Positions 7,746-17,442 of a DNA stretch of 52,888 nucleotides are shown here, in pieces. The position numbers were made by a program, and so were the translations under genes. The notes beneath the pieces were generated by a model that had not been told where the DNA came from, searched no databases, and was given only the letters and a program-made list of their open reading frames with translations. Within the stretch, counting starts at the first letter, position 1; each line of letters opens with the position of its first letter. The DNA comes from Oscillospiraceae bacterium (GTDB lineage Bacteria; Bacillota; Clostridia; Oscillospirales; CAG-272). The stretch spans positions 1 to 52,888 of the forward strand of contig SVQK01000014.1 in the NCBI GenBank assembly GCA_015065385.1, read 5' to 3'.

Positions 7746-8692
7746 GATGGATCCTCCTCTGTCTTTCCGATCATCGTTTCCGCGTACCGCGCCGCCGCTT
7801 CCTCCGCGGGGACGGACGGGACCGTGACCTCGATCCCCTGCCCCTGCGGCTGTCCGACGGCGTCCCGCAGTCTCTGTTCAAATTCCTCCCGGACGATCCG
7901 GTTTTTCGTCAGCACGCTCCCGTAGATCCCGACGGTACGCGCCCCGCTGAACCGGACCAGCTCCGCGGCGTAGGCGGCGAGAAACCGGGCGGCTTCGCTG
8001 AGGATCCCGCGCGCGACGGCGTCTCCCCGTTCGGCGCAGTCCGCCACGTCCTCGGCGAAGGATGCGATTTGGGGCGCGTGGTCTCCGTAGAAGACGGGAA
8101 TCAGCCCTCTGAGCGACGCCGCGCCGTACCTGGTCAGAAGAGCCTTCCCGAGCGCGGTTTTCTCTCCGATCCCGTCGTCCGCCCTGAACGCGGCCCGGAT
8201 CCCTTCGACGGCGATGAACCAGCCGCTTCCCTCGTCTCCGGTCATCCGTCCCCAGCCTCCCGCGACCCGGATCTCTCCGCGGCTGTTTTCCGCGATCCCC
8301 ATCGCGCCGGTCCCGGAGATCATGAGGATGGCGGGGGTGTTTTGTCCGCCGTTCAGCTGCCGTTTCAGGCCGAAGAGGGTGATATACGCGTCGCTCCGCC
8401 CGAAGACCGGAACCGAAAGCGCCTCCCCGAGCAGTCCGTAGAACCGCGCCGCCGCCCCGTCCTCTTCCCCCGCCGCGTCGTCGAGGGAGGGATCGGCGAT
8501 TCCGACGGCCGCGATCCGCTCCGGAGGGGTCCCGAGGGCCGCGATCCCCTCCGTCAGATTCCGCACCGCCTCCTCCGCCGGGATAAAGCGGTAATTCAGA
8601 GGCCCCGTTTTCGCCTCCGCGATACGCCGTCCGTTTTCACAGGCCGCGAGCATCGTTCCCGTCCCGCCGCCGTCCGCTCCGATGAAAATCAT
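7742..8692 (-). CDS. BadF/BadG-type ATPase, probable N-acetylglucosamine kinase-like sugar kinase
   Basis: 316 residues of the BadF/BadG/BcrA/BcrD ATPase family (ASKHA fold), where the nearest relatives are N-acetylglucosamine kinases. The N-terminal phosphate loop is GADGGGTGT (residues 5-13). MISGTGAMGIA is the second phosphate motif, followed by GGWGRMTGDEGSGWFIA, typical of NAGK. AGGAGG precedes the start. It is the first gene of a two-gene unit with the SIS protein and is divergent from the ceramidase-like gene. It probably phosphorylates an amino sugar. Confidence 0.85.
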   Translation of the reverse strand: MIFIGADGGGTGTMLAACENGRRIAEAKTGPLNYRFIPAEEAVRNLTEGIAALGTPPERIAAVGIADPSLDDAAGEEDGAAARFYGLLGEALSVPVFGRSDAYITLFGLKRQLNGGQNTPAILMISGTGAMGIAENSRGEIRVAGGWGRMTGDEGSGWFIAVEGIRAAFRADDGIGEKTALGKALLTRYGAASLRGLIPVFYGDHAPQIASFAEDVADCAERGDAVARGILSEAARFLAAYAAELVRFSGARTVGIYGSVLTKNRIVREEFEQRLRDAVGQPQGQGIEVTVPSVPAEEAAARYAETMIGKTEEDPS

Positions 8693-8738
8693 GCCGCCCT
8701 CCTGACTATCCGTGCTCTGTCCGTATCCGGTCCGACGG

Positions 8739-8767
8739 TTGACTTTTCCCGGAACGGATGCTATAAT
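8739..8767 (+). promoter_or_regulatory. Promoter of the ceramidase-like gene
   Basis: -35 TTGACT (8739-8744), 17-bp spacer, -10 TATAAT (8762-8767). The start codon is about 90 bp downstream. Confidence 0.85.
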
Positions 8768-8857
8768 TTCGGTAATCCTATTGCTCCGCTGACAGACAAA
8801 ATGTTGTCGGAAACTGTCTCAGCAATAAATCCTCTCCGATCCGAAAGGACTTTTTCC

Positions 8858-10129
8858 ATGAACGAACTGACCTGCGGCTTCGCGGACGGCCTCATCACGC
8901 CGACCCTCCGGGGCACCTTCCTCGACGGCTACGGATTCCGGACGACGCCCGCGGAATCGATCCGGGACGATCTCCACGCCAAGGTCATGGCGGTCGGCGA
9001 CGGCGAAAGCACCGCGCTGATTTTCTCCCTCGATCTGCTCGCCCTGATCCCGCGCCTCTACAAACTGGTATCCCGTCAGATCACGGCGATCACCGGCGTC
9101 CCCGCGGAGCGCATCGCCCTGAACTGCATCCACACGCACTCGGCCCCCGTGGCGGGAGGACTGGCGGAAATGCCCATCGACACGGACTACTTCGCACATG
9201 TCGGGGACGTCTGCGGTGAAATCGCGCTCCGGGCCATGGAGAGGCGCGTCCCCGGCACCTTCCGCGCGGAAATCCTTCCGGAGCGGCTGATCCACGTCTA
9301 CAACCGCCGGGGACGGGACGTGCTGGATCCCTCGATCCGCGCGGCCGCCTTCCGGGATCGGAGCGGGAAACTCCGCGGCGTCCTCTGCTCGGCCTCCTGT
9401 CACGCGGTGATCAACACCGGGATGTGCGTCTCGGCGGACTGGCTCAGCGTCCTCAACCGCTCCTCCTCGGACGACCTTCCCCTGCTCTTTTTGCAGGGCC
9501 GGGCCGGAGACGCGGATCCCACGGGGGAATCCGGGAAGGATATCGACGCGCGGATCGAGACCCTCGGCGGCGAGCTGGCCTCCCCCGTGCTCCGGTTCGC
9601 CGCGTCGGAAGAGGCGGGAGAGCCCGTCTGCGGAGAACTGCGCGCCGTTTACGAGTGGATCCGGGTCCCGATGAAGCCCATGCGGGATACGGACGCGCTG
9701 TCCGCCGCCGTCCGGGAAGCGGAGCGGGACTATTTCGCTGCTCCCGAGGGAAAGCGGCACGAGCTGCTCAGAGAGCTCCAGTGGCGGCGCTCCATGCTGG
9801 ATCTGGCCGAAAGCGGGGAGAGCGGCGACCTCACCGTCCCGATGCAGCTGATGACCGTCGGGCACGCGCTGGCCTTTGCCTTCGTCCCCTTCGAGCTGCT
9901 GACGCTGACCGGGGATCACATCGAGGCGATCTTCGCCGACGCCGGATGGAAAAGCGGGCAGATCTATGTCTGCGGCTACACCAACACGGTCAACGGCTAT
10001 CTCGCCTCCCGGGAGGAATTCGCGTACGGAGGATACGAGGTCTCGGGCGCGTCCCACTGGTTCGGCATCCCCGAATCCGTCCCCGAAACCGCGGACACCG
10101 TCATCGACTGGTTCAGAAAGAACCTCTGA
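8858..10129 (+). CDS. Neutral/alkaline ceramidase-like protein
   Basis: 423 residues, no signal peptide, so cytoplasmic. The N terminus (GFADGLITP) resembles the start of the neutral ceramidase domain, and NCIHTHSAP (89-97) matches its conserved His-rich metal-site segment. FLQGRAGDADP fits the family's GxxGD(V/A)xP motif, where a helix-capping Asp lies. The protein is shorter than secreted ceramidases (about 670 residues) and lacks their C-terminal Ig-like domain. Small intracellular members of this family are annotated as ceramidase but their substrates are not established. The start at 8858 has GAAAGGA upstream; the long frame extension overlaps the divergent kinase and is rejected. Confidence 0.75.
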   Translation: MNELTCGFADGLITPTLRGTFLDGYGFRTTPAESIRDDLHAKVMAVGDGESTALIFSLDLLALIPRLYKLVSRQITAITGVPAERIALNCIHTHSAPVAGGLAEMPIDTDYFAHVGDVCGEIALRAMERRVPGTFRAEILPERLIHVYNRRGRDVLDPSIRAAAFRDRSGKLRGVLCSASCHAVINTGMCVSADWLSVLNRSSSDDLPLLFLQGRAGDADPTGESGKDIDARIETLGGELASPVLRFAASEEAGEPVCGELRAVYEWIRVPMKPMRDTDALSAAVREAERDYFAAPEGKRHELLRELQWRRSMLDLAESGESGDLTVPMQLMTVGHALAFAFVPFELLTLTGDHIEAIFADAGWKSGQIYVCGYTNTVNGYLASREEFAYGGYEVSGASHWFGIPESVPETADTVIDWFRKNL

Positions 10130-10132
10130 TCC

Positions 10133-10705
10133 TCACTCCGCCTTTTCAAACAGGAAGAACGGCCTGTGTACGCAGTCGGACGCCACGACGGAAAAATCCG
10201 CTATGGCGAGCGGTCCTTCCATCCGCACCCTGCCCGCTCTTCCGGGGACGTCGAACCGGCCCGGGCGGTACATGGGATCGAGGACGCGGACTTCACGTCC
10301 GTCTCTGTCCGATCCCGTGAGCAGGATGTAGTGGCCGCCGTCCGAAAACACGCCGATATATCCGTCCTCCGGCCTGTCCCCGTAGGTATTGGCGATGACC
10401 ATGCCGCGGCCGTCCATGAGAAAGGCGCGCGCCTCTTCGGGATCCTCGGTGTTTCTCACCCGGAGCCCGAACCGCTCGGCCACTGCCTCCGACGCGATAT
10501 AGAGATTCGTTCCGACCTCAGCCCGCGCGCCGCATTCAAGAAAGAACGCAGCGGATTCCTCGGGCGGGAACGGGATCCCGAGCATGTTCTCGATCAGCAT
10601 GGAGACGGAGATCGGCCCGCATCCGTTGTTCGAGAGGTTCCCGAATCCGCTCCCCGGGGCGGGAAAGGGAACGTGGGCATAGTCGAGCTGACAGTAGAAG
10701 ACCAT
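10133..10705 (-). CDS. C39-like papain-fold peptidase domain protein
   Basis: 190 residues. NNGCGPIS puts a catalytic-type Cys at residue 29, GGHYILL a His at 125 and VLDP an Asp at 143, the triad order of peptidase_C39-like proteins. There is no signal peptide or membrane segment, so it would act in the cytosol or be released without a Sec signal. The start has AAGGAGGGGG upstream. It follows the M20 amidohydrolase gene by 13 bp, and its stop lies 3 bp from the convergent ceramidase-like stop. It may process a peptide or amide linked to the amidohydrolase pathway. Confidence 0.75.
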   Translation of the reverse strand: MVFYCQLDYAHVPFPAPGSGFGNLSNNGCGPISVSMLIENMLGIPFPPEESAAFFLECGARAEVGTNLYIASEAVAERFGLRVRNTEDPEEARAFLMDGRGMVIANTYGDRPEDGYIGVFSDGGHYILLTGSDRDGREVRVLDPMYRPGRFDVPGRAGRVRMEGPLAIADFSVVASDCVHRPFFLFEKAE

Positions 10706-10718
10706 TTTCTCCCCCTCC

Positions 10719-11909
10719 TTATTCCGGTTTCCGCCCGTGATCCATGTAGTCCAGCACGAACTGCACGAACACCTTCACGCCGGTCTCAAGGCCGTCCTCG
10801 TCGATGTCCCAGTCCTTCGTGTGCGCTGGATGGCAGGCGCCCTTCGCCTCGTTCCGCATCCCGAGGCCGAAGAGAAGGCCGGGCTTCAGCTGTTCGTAGT
10901 AGGCGAAATCCTCGCCTCCGGGGGACGGGGGAAGGAGGATCACCCGCTCCGCTCCGACCGCCTTTCTCGCGGACGCCGCGAACGCCTCGTAGAGAGCCGG
11001 ATCGTTGTGCGCGCTCGGCAGGGGATCGCCGGACCAGTCGATCGACCAGCTCGTCCCGCACTCCTCGGCCACGGACTTCGCCAGCTTTTCGAGCCGCGCC
11101 CTGGCCCACGCCATCGTTCCGTCCTTCAGGCAGCGGATAGAGCCCTCGAGCACGCATTCGTCGGCGTTGGTGGAGACGGTGGTCCCCGCGTGCATGCAGC
11201 AGACCGCCATCACGCAGGTGTCGAAGGGATCGACCTCCCGGCTGACTATGGTCTGGATACCGTTATAGATCTTGACCCCGGCGGAAAGCGCGTCGATCCC
11301 CATGTGCGGAGAGGCGACGTGGACCGCCCGCCCTCCGAGGGTGATCTTCCACGCGATGGACGTCGCGTTGGTGGTGCCGGGGCAGCTCGAGATGACGTGG
11401 GTCGGATCGATGCAGTTCACATGGCACATGACGATGCAGTCGATATCGTCCATCACGCCGTGCTCGCACATGATCCGCGCGCCGCTGGGCCGTCCCTCCT
11501 CGCACGGCTGGAACAAAAGGCGCACCCGGCAGCCGATCTGATCCCGGATCTCCCAGAGGGCGCGGGCGGTGCCGATCATCATCGCGGTGTGCGCGTCGTG
11601 TCCGCAGGCGTGCATGATCCCCTCGTGACGGGAGCGGTAGGGCTTGTCTTCGTTGCTCTCGGTGATCGGGAGCGCGTCCATGTCCGCCCGCAGGCCGATG
11701 GTGAAGCCGGTCTTCTCCGGGTTGACGGTGGCGACGACGGAATTCTTTCCGTACTTGTCCGCCTCGTAGGGGATCCCGATTTTATCCAGTTCTTCCCTTA
11801 CCAGAGCGGACGTCATAGGCAGATCCCAGCGGAGTTCGGGGTACATGTGAAGCTGACGGCGGATGCGCACAAGATCGTCCTGATCGATGCGCGGAATGCG
11901 GCTGTCCAT
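10719..11909 (-). CDS. M20 family amidohydrolase (aminoacylase-type metallopeptidase)
   Basis: 396 residues. Motifs of the M20D amidohydrolases (IAA-amino acid hydrolase/aminoacylase type) are visible: RADMDALP (74-81), MHACGHDAHT (99-108) with metal ligands, FQPCEEG (133-139) with the general-base Glu, and a C-terminal PSPGGEDFAYY. It should hydrolyse an N-acyl amino acid or related amide using two metal ions. The start at 11909 follows CAGGAGG. The longer frame upstream overlaps the divergent methyltransferase gene and the promoter and is rejected. It is the first gene of a unit with the C39-like protein. Confidence 0.9.
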   Translation of the reverse strand: MDSRIPRIDQDDLVRIRRQLHMYPELRWDLPMTSALVREELDKIGIPYEADKYGKNSVVATVNPEKTGFTIGLRADMDALPITESNEDKPYRSRHEGIMHACGHDAHTAMMIGTARALWEIRDQIGCRVRLLFQPCEEGRPSGARIMCEHGVMDDIDCIVMCHVNCIDPTHVISSCPGTTNATSIAWKITLGGRAVHVASPHMGIDALSAGVKIYNGIQTIVSREVDPFDTCVMAVCCMHAGTTVSTNADECVLEGSIRCLKDGTMAWARARLEKLAKSVAEECGTSWSIDWSGDPLPSAHNDPALYEAFAASARKAVGAERVILLPPSPGGEDFAYYEQLKPGLLFGLGMRNEAKGACHPAHTKDWDIDEDGLETGVKVFVQFVLDYMDHGRKPE

Positions 11910-11945
11910 AGGCCGGACCTCCTGACTCGTTTGTGTTTCGCCCTT

Positions 11946-11974
11946 ATTATAGCACGCCGCCCGCGGATTGGCAA
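11946..11974 (-). promoter_or_regulatory. Promoter of the M20 amidohydrolase unit
   Basis: Minus strand: -35 TTGCCA (11969-11974), 17-bp spacer, -10 TATAAT (11946-11951). Confidence 0.8.
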
Positions 11975-12026
11975 GGCTTTTTCCCCCGAGTTCTCCCCAT
12001 GCCGGGATACCGTCAAGGAGGTTTTC

Positions 12027-12890
12027 ATGCCCTCGATCGTCACAATCACCGAACTCCGGGATCCGGCCCTCGATCCCTACGCCCGCCTGACCGAGCGTCA
12101 GCTCCGCTCTCTGCAGGATCCCGACAAAAGCGCGTTCGTCGCGGAAAGCCGCACCGTCGTGTCCCTCGCGCTGTCCGCCGGACTCACGCCGCTCTCCTTT
12201 CTCATGGATCACAGCCAGCTCACGGGCGCGTCCCGGGATCTCGCGGACCGGATCCTCGCGGGAGAATGGGGGGACGTCCCGCTCTACACCGCCGACGATG
12301 GCATCCTCGAGGAGCTGACGGGCTTTTCCCTCTCCCGCGGCGTGCTGGCCGTGTTCCGCCGTCCCGCGCTGCCCTCCGTCGAAGAGGTCTGCCGAGAGGC
12401 GCGCCGAATCGCCGTGCTCGAGGACATCATGGACGCCGCGAACGTGGGCGCGATCTTCCGGAATGCGGCGGGGCTCGGATTCGACGCCGTGCTTGTGACC
12501 CCCCGGTGCAGCGATCCCCTGCTCCGCCGGTCCGCCCGGGTCAGCATGGGGACGGTGTTTCAGATCCCGTGGACCCGGATCGGAGAGTCTCCCTCCGACT
12601 GGCCGGAGCGCGGCATGGAGCTGCTTCACCGCCTCGGCTTCACCGTCGCCGCGATGGCTCTATCGGAGAACGCCGCGGATATCCGCTCCGAACGGCTGAA
12701 ACGCGCCGAACGGCTGGCGATCCTGCTCGGCACGGAGGGGACGGGACTTTCGAAGGCATCCGTTGACGCCGCCGATCTGACCGTCCGGATCCCGATGCTC
12801 CACGGGGTGGATTCCCTGAACGTCGCCGCGGCCTCGGCAGTCGCGTTCTGGGAAACCGTGCGCGGGGAGTCCGACGAACATTACCGCTGA
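12027..12890 (+). CDS. SpoU/TrmH-family RNA 2'-O-methyltransferase
   Basis: 287 residues. The N-terminal ~100 residues are a substrate-binding-type domain. The C-terminal SPOUT domain carries the three family motifs: DAANVGAIFRNAAGLG (motif 1), ILLGTEGTGLS (motif 2) and the S-adenosylmethionine-knot segment IPMLHGVDSLNVAAA (motif 3). It likely methylates a ribose in rRNA or tRNA. AAGGAGG lies seven bases before the ATG at 12027. The SbcD gene begins 12 bp after its stop, so the three genes probably form one operon, a mix of RNA modification and DNA repair. Confidence 0.9.
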   Translation: MPSIVTITELRDPALDPYARLTERQLRSLQDPDKSAFVAESRTVVSLALSAGLTPLSFLMDHSQLTGASRDLADRILAGEWGDVPLYTADDGILEELTGFSLSRGVLAVFRRPALPSVEEVCREARRIAVLEDIMDAANVGAIFRNAAGLGFDAVLVTPRCSDPLLRRSARVSMGTVFQIPWTRIGESPSDWPERGMELLHRLGFTVAAMALSENAADIRSERLKRAERLAILLGTEGTGLSKASVDAADLTVRIPMLHGVDSLNVAAASAVAFWETVRGESDEHYR

Positions 12891-12902
12891 CAGGAGGCTT
12901 TC

Positions 12903-14168
12903 ATGCGCTTTCTTCACATCTCCGATCTCCATTTCGGAAAGACGGTCCACGGCGTGTCCATGCTGGAAAACGGCGATCAGGGCTTCTGGGTCGATCGGTT
13001 CCTCGAAAAGACCGTAGAGCTGAAACCCGACGCCGTGCTCATCGCGGGGGACGTCTACGACCGGAGCAGTCCGTCCGGGGAAGCCGTCACGCTTCTGAGC
13101 CGGCTTCTGACCTCCCTCGCCGATCTTTCCGTGCCGGTGATGATGGTCGCCGGGAACCACGATTCCAGCCCAAAGCTGTCCTTCGTCCGGGATCTGCTCG
13201 GCAGGCAGCGTCTATACATCTCCGCGCCGCTCGAAGGATCCCCCGATCTGGCCCGCGTGACCCTTGAGGATGATTTCGGGCCTGTGGATTTCTGGCTCAT
13301 GCCCTACGTCTTCCCCGCTCTCGCGGCGCGGGCGCTCAACGCCGATTCCGACGCATTCGGATTTCCCGACAACGAAACGGCAGTCCGCGCCCTGCTCGGC
13401 AAACAGAAGATCGACCTCACCCGGCGCAACGTCCTTGTGGCCCATCAGTATGTGACCGCGGGGGGATTCGAAGGGATGCGCGGGGGATCGGAATCCGCGG
13501 TGGGCGGCGTGGGACAGGTGGACGTCTCCGCCTTCGACGCGTTCGATTACGTCGCGCTCGGACACATCCACGCTGCCTATTCCGTCGGAAGAGAGTCCGT
13601 CCGGTACGCCGGTTCCCCGCTCTGCTATGATTTCAACGAACTGCGGCAGCCGGAGAAGGGGCCGCTTCTTGTGGAGCTGGGCGGAAAACGGGACGGGGGA
13701 CCGGTTCCGATCCGGTGGCAGACCGTCGTGATCCCGCCCCTTCATCCCATGCGCGTGCTCCGCGGTACGTTCACCGAGCTCCGGGACGCCGAGCTGGCGA
13801 ATCCGCGGACGGGGGAATATCTCAAACTGATCCTCACCGACCGCCGCCTGACGCCGGAGACCGCTTCCTTCTTCGAATCGCTCTTCACGGAACGGGGGAG
13901 CGTGCTCATGGACCGCGCGTCGGAATACAGCCCGTTCGGAAACGGATCCGACGCTTCCGAGCCTCACGCCGCGCGGCAGAGAAGCGTGGAAGAGCTGTTC
14001 GCGGAGTTCTGGAGCCGGAGCAGCGGCGGGGACGGGCCGAGCGAGCGGGATTTCGCCCTGCTGTCCCGGGCCGGGGAGATCACCAGACGCGCGGACGCAA
14101 AGGGAGAGCCGACGCAGGACGATATCCGGGCCATTCTTGATTTTCTGACGGAGGAGGGGGACGCATGA
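12903..14168 (+). CDS. sbcD: Exonuclease subunit SbcD (Mre11 family)
   Basis: 421 residues of a calcineurin-like phosphoesterase, the nuclease half of SbcCD, which opens DNA hairpins and processes ends. Metal-binding motifs are in order: ISDLHFGK (7-14), AGDVYDRSSPS, VAGNHDS, VAHQYVT and LGHIHAAY. The start follows ACAGGAGG. The stop overlaps the SbcC start (ATGA), as expected for a stoichiometric complex. Confidence 0.95.
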   Translation: MRFLHISDLHFGKTVHGVSMLENGDQGFWVDRFLEKTVELKPDAVLIAGDVYDRSSPSGEAVTLLSRLLTSLADLSVPVMMVAGNHDSSPKLSFVRDLLGRQRLYISAPLEGSPDLARVTLEDDFGPVDFWLMPYVFPALAARALNADSDAFGFPDNETAVRALLGKQKIDLTRRNVLVAHQYVTAGGFEGMRGGSESAVGGVGQVDVSAFDAFDYVALGHIHAAYSVGRESVRYAGSPLCYDFNELRQPEKGPLLVELGGKRDGGPVPIRWQTVVIPPLHPMRVLRGTFTELRDAELANPRTGEYLKLILTDRRLTPETASFFESLFTERGSVLMDRASEYSPFGNGSDASEPHAARQRSVEELFAEFWSRSSGGDGPSERDFALLSRAGEITRRADAKGEPTQDDIRAILDFLTEEGDA

Positions 14169-17100
14169 GACCGCTGCACCTGACCATGACCGCATTCGGA
14201 TCCTACGCCGCAAAGACGGAGATCCCCTTTGACGCGCTCCGCCGGGGCCTGTTCCTCGTCACCGGGGATACGGGAGCCGGAAAAACCACCATCTTCGACG
14301 CGATCATGTTCGCCCTGTACGGCGTGGCGAGCGGGAGCGACCGGAAGGGGGACATGCTCCACTGCGACCATGTGGACAAATCGACGGACACCGCGGTGAG
14401 CCTTCTCTTCTCACAGAACGGGAGAAAAATCACAGTTTCCCGGCGGATCCACTTCCGGAAGAAGCAGGGCGCGAAGAACGAATACAATCCCGGTACCGTC
14501 TCGGCGCTGCTCGAGGAGGAAGGCCGCGCTCCGACGGAAGGGGCCGCGCGGGTGACGGCAAGATGCGAGGAGATCCTCGGGCTGAACGCCGAACAGTTCA
14601 GAAAGATCATCATGCTGGCGCAGGGAGAGTTCCGGGAATTCCTCCGCGCCGACAGCGAGAAGAAAAACGAGATCCTCGGAAAGCTCTTCGACAACTCCGC
14701 CTATGTGTTCTATCAGAAACTCCTGACCGGGGCGCGGGACGAGCTGAAAAAGCGGCGGGAGGCGGATTTCGCGCGGCTGGACTACGAAATGAAGTCCGTT
14801 TTCCGGATGCCGGAGGGGCTTGAAGCGGAGGAGCGGACCGCGTTTCTCCCCGGCCATCCCGCGCTGATTCAAAATCTCGAGAGCCTTGCGGAATCGGAGG
14901 CGGCGCGGCTCGGGGAGCTGACAAAGGAGCGCGAAGAGGCGGACCGGGCTCTCGCGGATCTTCACGCGCGGATGGGCGCGGCGGAAACGGTCAACGGGCT
15001 CTTCGCGGAGCTGGCGGAGGAGGAAAAGACCCTCGTCTCCCTCCTTGCCGCCGATCCGGAGTTCGAGAGCCGCCGCGCCTCGTTCCGACGGACGGAATCC
15101 GCCTTCCGGAAAGCCGAACCCGCCGCCGAACGCTCCCGCCTTGCCGACGAAAAGCTGAATGCGGCGTCGGACGAGATCGAACGCCTGCGCCGGGAGCTGG
15201 ACCTTCTCGAGCAGACGAAGGCCGCGGCGGAAGAACAGGTCGAAAAGGACGCTGAAACCGCCGCGCTTTTGGACGAGGTCAAGGCAAGGATCTCCGCCCT
15301 CACGGCCGAGATGCCGCGCTACGCCGAACTCGACCGGGCGGAAGCTGAGAAACGGGACGCCGAATCGACCGCCTCCCGGATCCGCGGAGCGCTGGAAGAA
15401 CGCCGCATCGCGCTGGACCGGCTGAAAACGGAAATCGAAACCCTGACGGCATGGCTGAACGACACGGCGGACGCGGACACCTCGGCGCAGGCGGCACAGT
15501 TTGCGCTGGACCGCGCCCGGGAAGAGCAGCGCGCGGCGGAGGGCATCCGGTCCAAAATCGGCGAGATCCGCGCGGAGGAAGAAAAGATCGGAAAGGAGCG
15601 GGAAACCCTGCTCGCCCTGACGGAGGATGCCGGGAAAAAGACAGAGAAATACGCCGCGCTCTATCAGCGGTTCATCGCGGGGCAGGCCGGGCTTCTCGCC
15701 GCGGAGCTGGGACGGACGCTCGAGGAAAAGGGCGAGGCGCAGTGCCCCGTCTGCCGCACGCATCTGACCGGCGCGGACCGGATCCGGCTTGCTCTCCCGG
15801 AGGAGGACACCCCGGACAAGAGGACCGTGGACCGGGCAAAGGCGGCCTCCGACGACAGCGAAACCGCCCGTAGCGCGCAGGAGACGAGAATCGGAGCCAT
15901 GTGGGCCGCGGTCGGAGAGAAGAAAAAGGCCGCCCTCGCCGAAGCCCTCCGGTTCCTGCCCGATCCGCCGGACGGCGCGGGATGGGACTGGAACGCCCTC
16001 GTCTCCCCGCCCGAGAACCGCGCGGACGCGATCCTCAAATCCGCAGTCGTCCGGACGGAGGCAGCCGCACGCGCCCTAACCGCCGCAAAAGCGCTCCTTG
16101 ACGAACGCAGCCGCCGGAAGAAGACGCTCGAATCGAAGGAAGAGGAGCGGGCAAAGGCCGAAGAATCCGCGTCCGATCTGCGCGAAAAACAGGCGGAGCT
16201 GGAAACGGCCGCCCGGGAATGCGACGCAAGGATCGAGGAGGCGAAAAAAGCCCTCTCCCACGAAACCGCGGAGGAGGCTGGGATTGAGTTAGGTGAGCTG
16301 GCCGGGACGCAGAAAAAACTCGAAGGGCGGATCCGCCTGCACGAAGAGGCCCTGAACAAGATCCGCGTCCGGCACGACACCTGCACCGGCAGCCTGAAAG
16401 CACGGGAGGACTCGATGGACGCGCTTCGGGCCGAATCCGACGCGGCGAGGGCGGAGATGGAAGAGATCCTCAGAGAGACCGGATTTGCCGATGCGGAGGA
16501 CGTAAAAACCGCGCTGGAGCCGATCGGGAAGGCTGACGGGGAAACGTGGCTCGCCGGGGAACAGCGCGCGCTGACGGATCACGACTACCGGAAAAAGCAC
16601 GCCCGGGAACGGATCGCCGCGCTTCGAACGCAGACGGCGGGCAAAGCCTTCACGGACACCGGAACGCTCGCGGACGAGATCCGGGATCGGGAGGCGGATC
16701 GGGCCCGGGTGGACGGCGCGCTGAGCGAGACCGACGGCCTGCTCCGCAACCACCGGGACGTGCTCGGAAAGGCGGAGAGCCTTGTGAAGTCCCTCGCGTC
16801 CACCGACCGGGCGTGGAACCGGCTGGATCCGATCGCGCAGCTGGCGTCCGGCTCATCCGGAGAAGGGGGGCGGCTGAACTTCGACCGGTACGCGATGGGG
16901 ACGGTCTTCCGGGAGATCCTCGACATGGCCAACGGACGCATGGCGGTCATGAGCGGAGGACGCTACGAGCTGGTTCACAAGGTCTCCGCCGACCGGAAGA
17001 ACGCCAAGGCGGGGCTGGATATCGAGGTGCTGGACAATCTGACCGGTCAGCTCCGCCCGTCGGGAACGCTGTCCGGAGGCGAGAGCTTCTTCACCTCCCT

Positions 17101-17362
17101 CGCGCTTGCCCTCGGCTTGTCCGACACGGTTCAGAACCACGCGGGGGGCAGGAAAATGGAGACGCTCTTCATCGACGAGGGTTTCGGAACGCTCAGCGAC
17201 GACGTTCTGGACAAAGCCCTCGCCGTCCTCGACGGACTCACGGAAGGCAACCGCCTCGTCGGGATCATCTCCCATGTGGACCGTCTGAACGAGAGCATCT
17301 CCCAGAAGATCCGCGTCAAAAACGGGGACCGCGGGAGCACCCTCACGCTGGAAAGAGGGTAA
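14165..17362 (+). CDS. sbcC: Exonuclease subunit SbcC (Rad50 family)
   Basis: 1,065 residues. The N-terminal half-ATPase has Walker A GDTGAGKTT near residue 37. Two very long Glu/Ala/Arg-rich coiled-coil arms surround a zinc hook, CPVC at about residues 527-530. The C-terminal half-ATPase has signature LSGGESFF and Walker B LFIDEGFGTLS near residue 1,005. This is the usual SMC-like layout and length. It is the motor partner of SbcD and is translationally coupled to it. A terminator-like hairpin follows. Confidence 0.95.
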   Translation: MRPLHLTMTAFGSYAAKTEIPFDALRRGLFLVTGDTGAGKTTIFDAIMFALYGVASGSDRKGDMLHCDHVDKSTDTAVSLLFSQNGRKITVSRRIHFRKKQGAKNEYNPGTVSALLEEEGRAPTEGAARVTARCEEILGLNAEQFRKIIMLAQGEFREFLRADSEKKNEILGKLFDNSAYVFYQKLLTGARDELKKRREADFARLDYEMKSVFRMPEGLEAEERTAFLPGHPALIQNLESLAESEAARLGELTKEREEADRALADLHARMGAAETVNGLFAELAEEEKTLVSLLAADPEFESRRASFRRTESAFRKAEPAAERSRLADEKLNAASDEIERLRRELDLLEQTKAAAEEQVEKDAETAALLDEVKARISALTAEMPRYAELDRAEAEKRDAESTASRIRGALEERRIALDRLKTEIETLTAWLNDTADADTSAQAAQFALDRAREEQRAAEGIRSKIGEIRAEEEKIGKERETLLALTEDAGKKTEKYAALYQRFIAGQAGLLAAELGRTLEEKGEAQCPVCRTHLTGADRIRLALPEEDTPDKRTVDRAKAASDDSETARSAQETRIGAMWAAVGEKKKAALAEALRFLPDPPDGAGWDWNALVSPPENRADAILKSAVVRTEAAARALTAAKALLDERSRRKKTLESKEEERAKAEESASDLREKQAELETAARECDARIEEAKKALSHETAEEAGIELGELAGTQKKLEGRIRLHEEALNKIRVRHDTCTGSLKAREDSMDALRAESDAARAEMEEILRETGFADAEDVKTALEPIGKADGETWLAGEQRALTDHDYRKKHARERIAALRTQTAGKAFTDTGTLADEIRDREADRARVDGALSETDGLLRNHRDVLGKAESLVKSLASTDRAWNRLDPIAQLASGSSGEGGRLNFDRYAMGTVFREILDMANGRMAVMSGGRYELVHKVSADRKNAKAGLDIEVLDNLTGQLRPSGTLSGGESFFTSLALALGLSDTVQNHAGGRKMETLFIDEGFGTLSDDVLDKALAVLDGLTEGNRLVGIISHVDRLNESISQKIRVKNGDRGSTLTLERG

Positions 17363-17379
17363 TACGACAACAAAAGAAC

Positions 17380-17424
17380 CCCGCGGCGGGAAGAGATCCG
17401 TTCCCTTCCCCCGCGGGATTTTCC
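17380..17424. terminator. Terminator hairpin after sbcC, possibly bidirectional
   Basis: CCCGCGG-C-GGGAAG pairs with CTTCCC-CCGCGGG and is followed by a short T tract on the plus strand. In the other direction it follows the thioesterase gene and ends GTTCTTTTG. Both T tracts are short. Confidence 0.65.
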
Positions 17425-17442
17425 GTTCGCTTCACCGCGCGC

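Noticed and set aside
10737..12890. A 717-codon plus-strand frame that covers the M20 amidohydrolase antisense and ends with the methyltransferase
   Set aside because: The first two thirds are the mirror of a strong M20 gene on the other strand. The real gene begins at 12027, where AAGGAGG and the SpoU N terminus are found.
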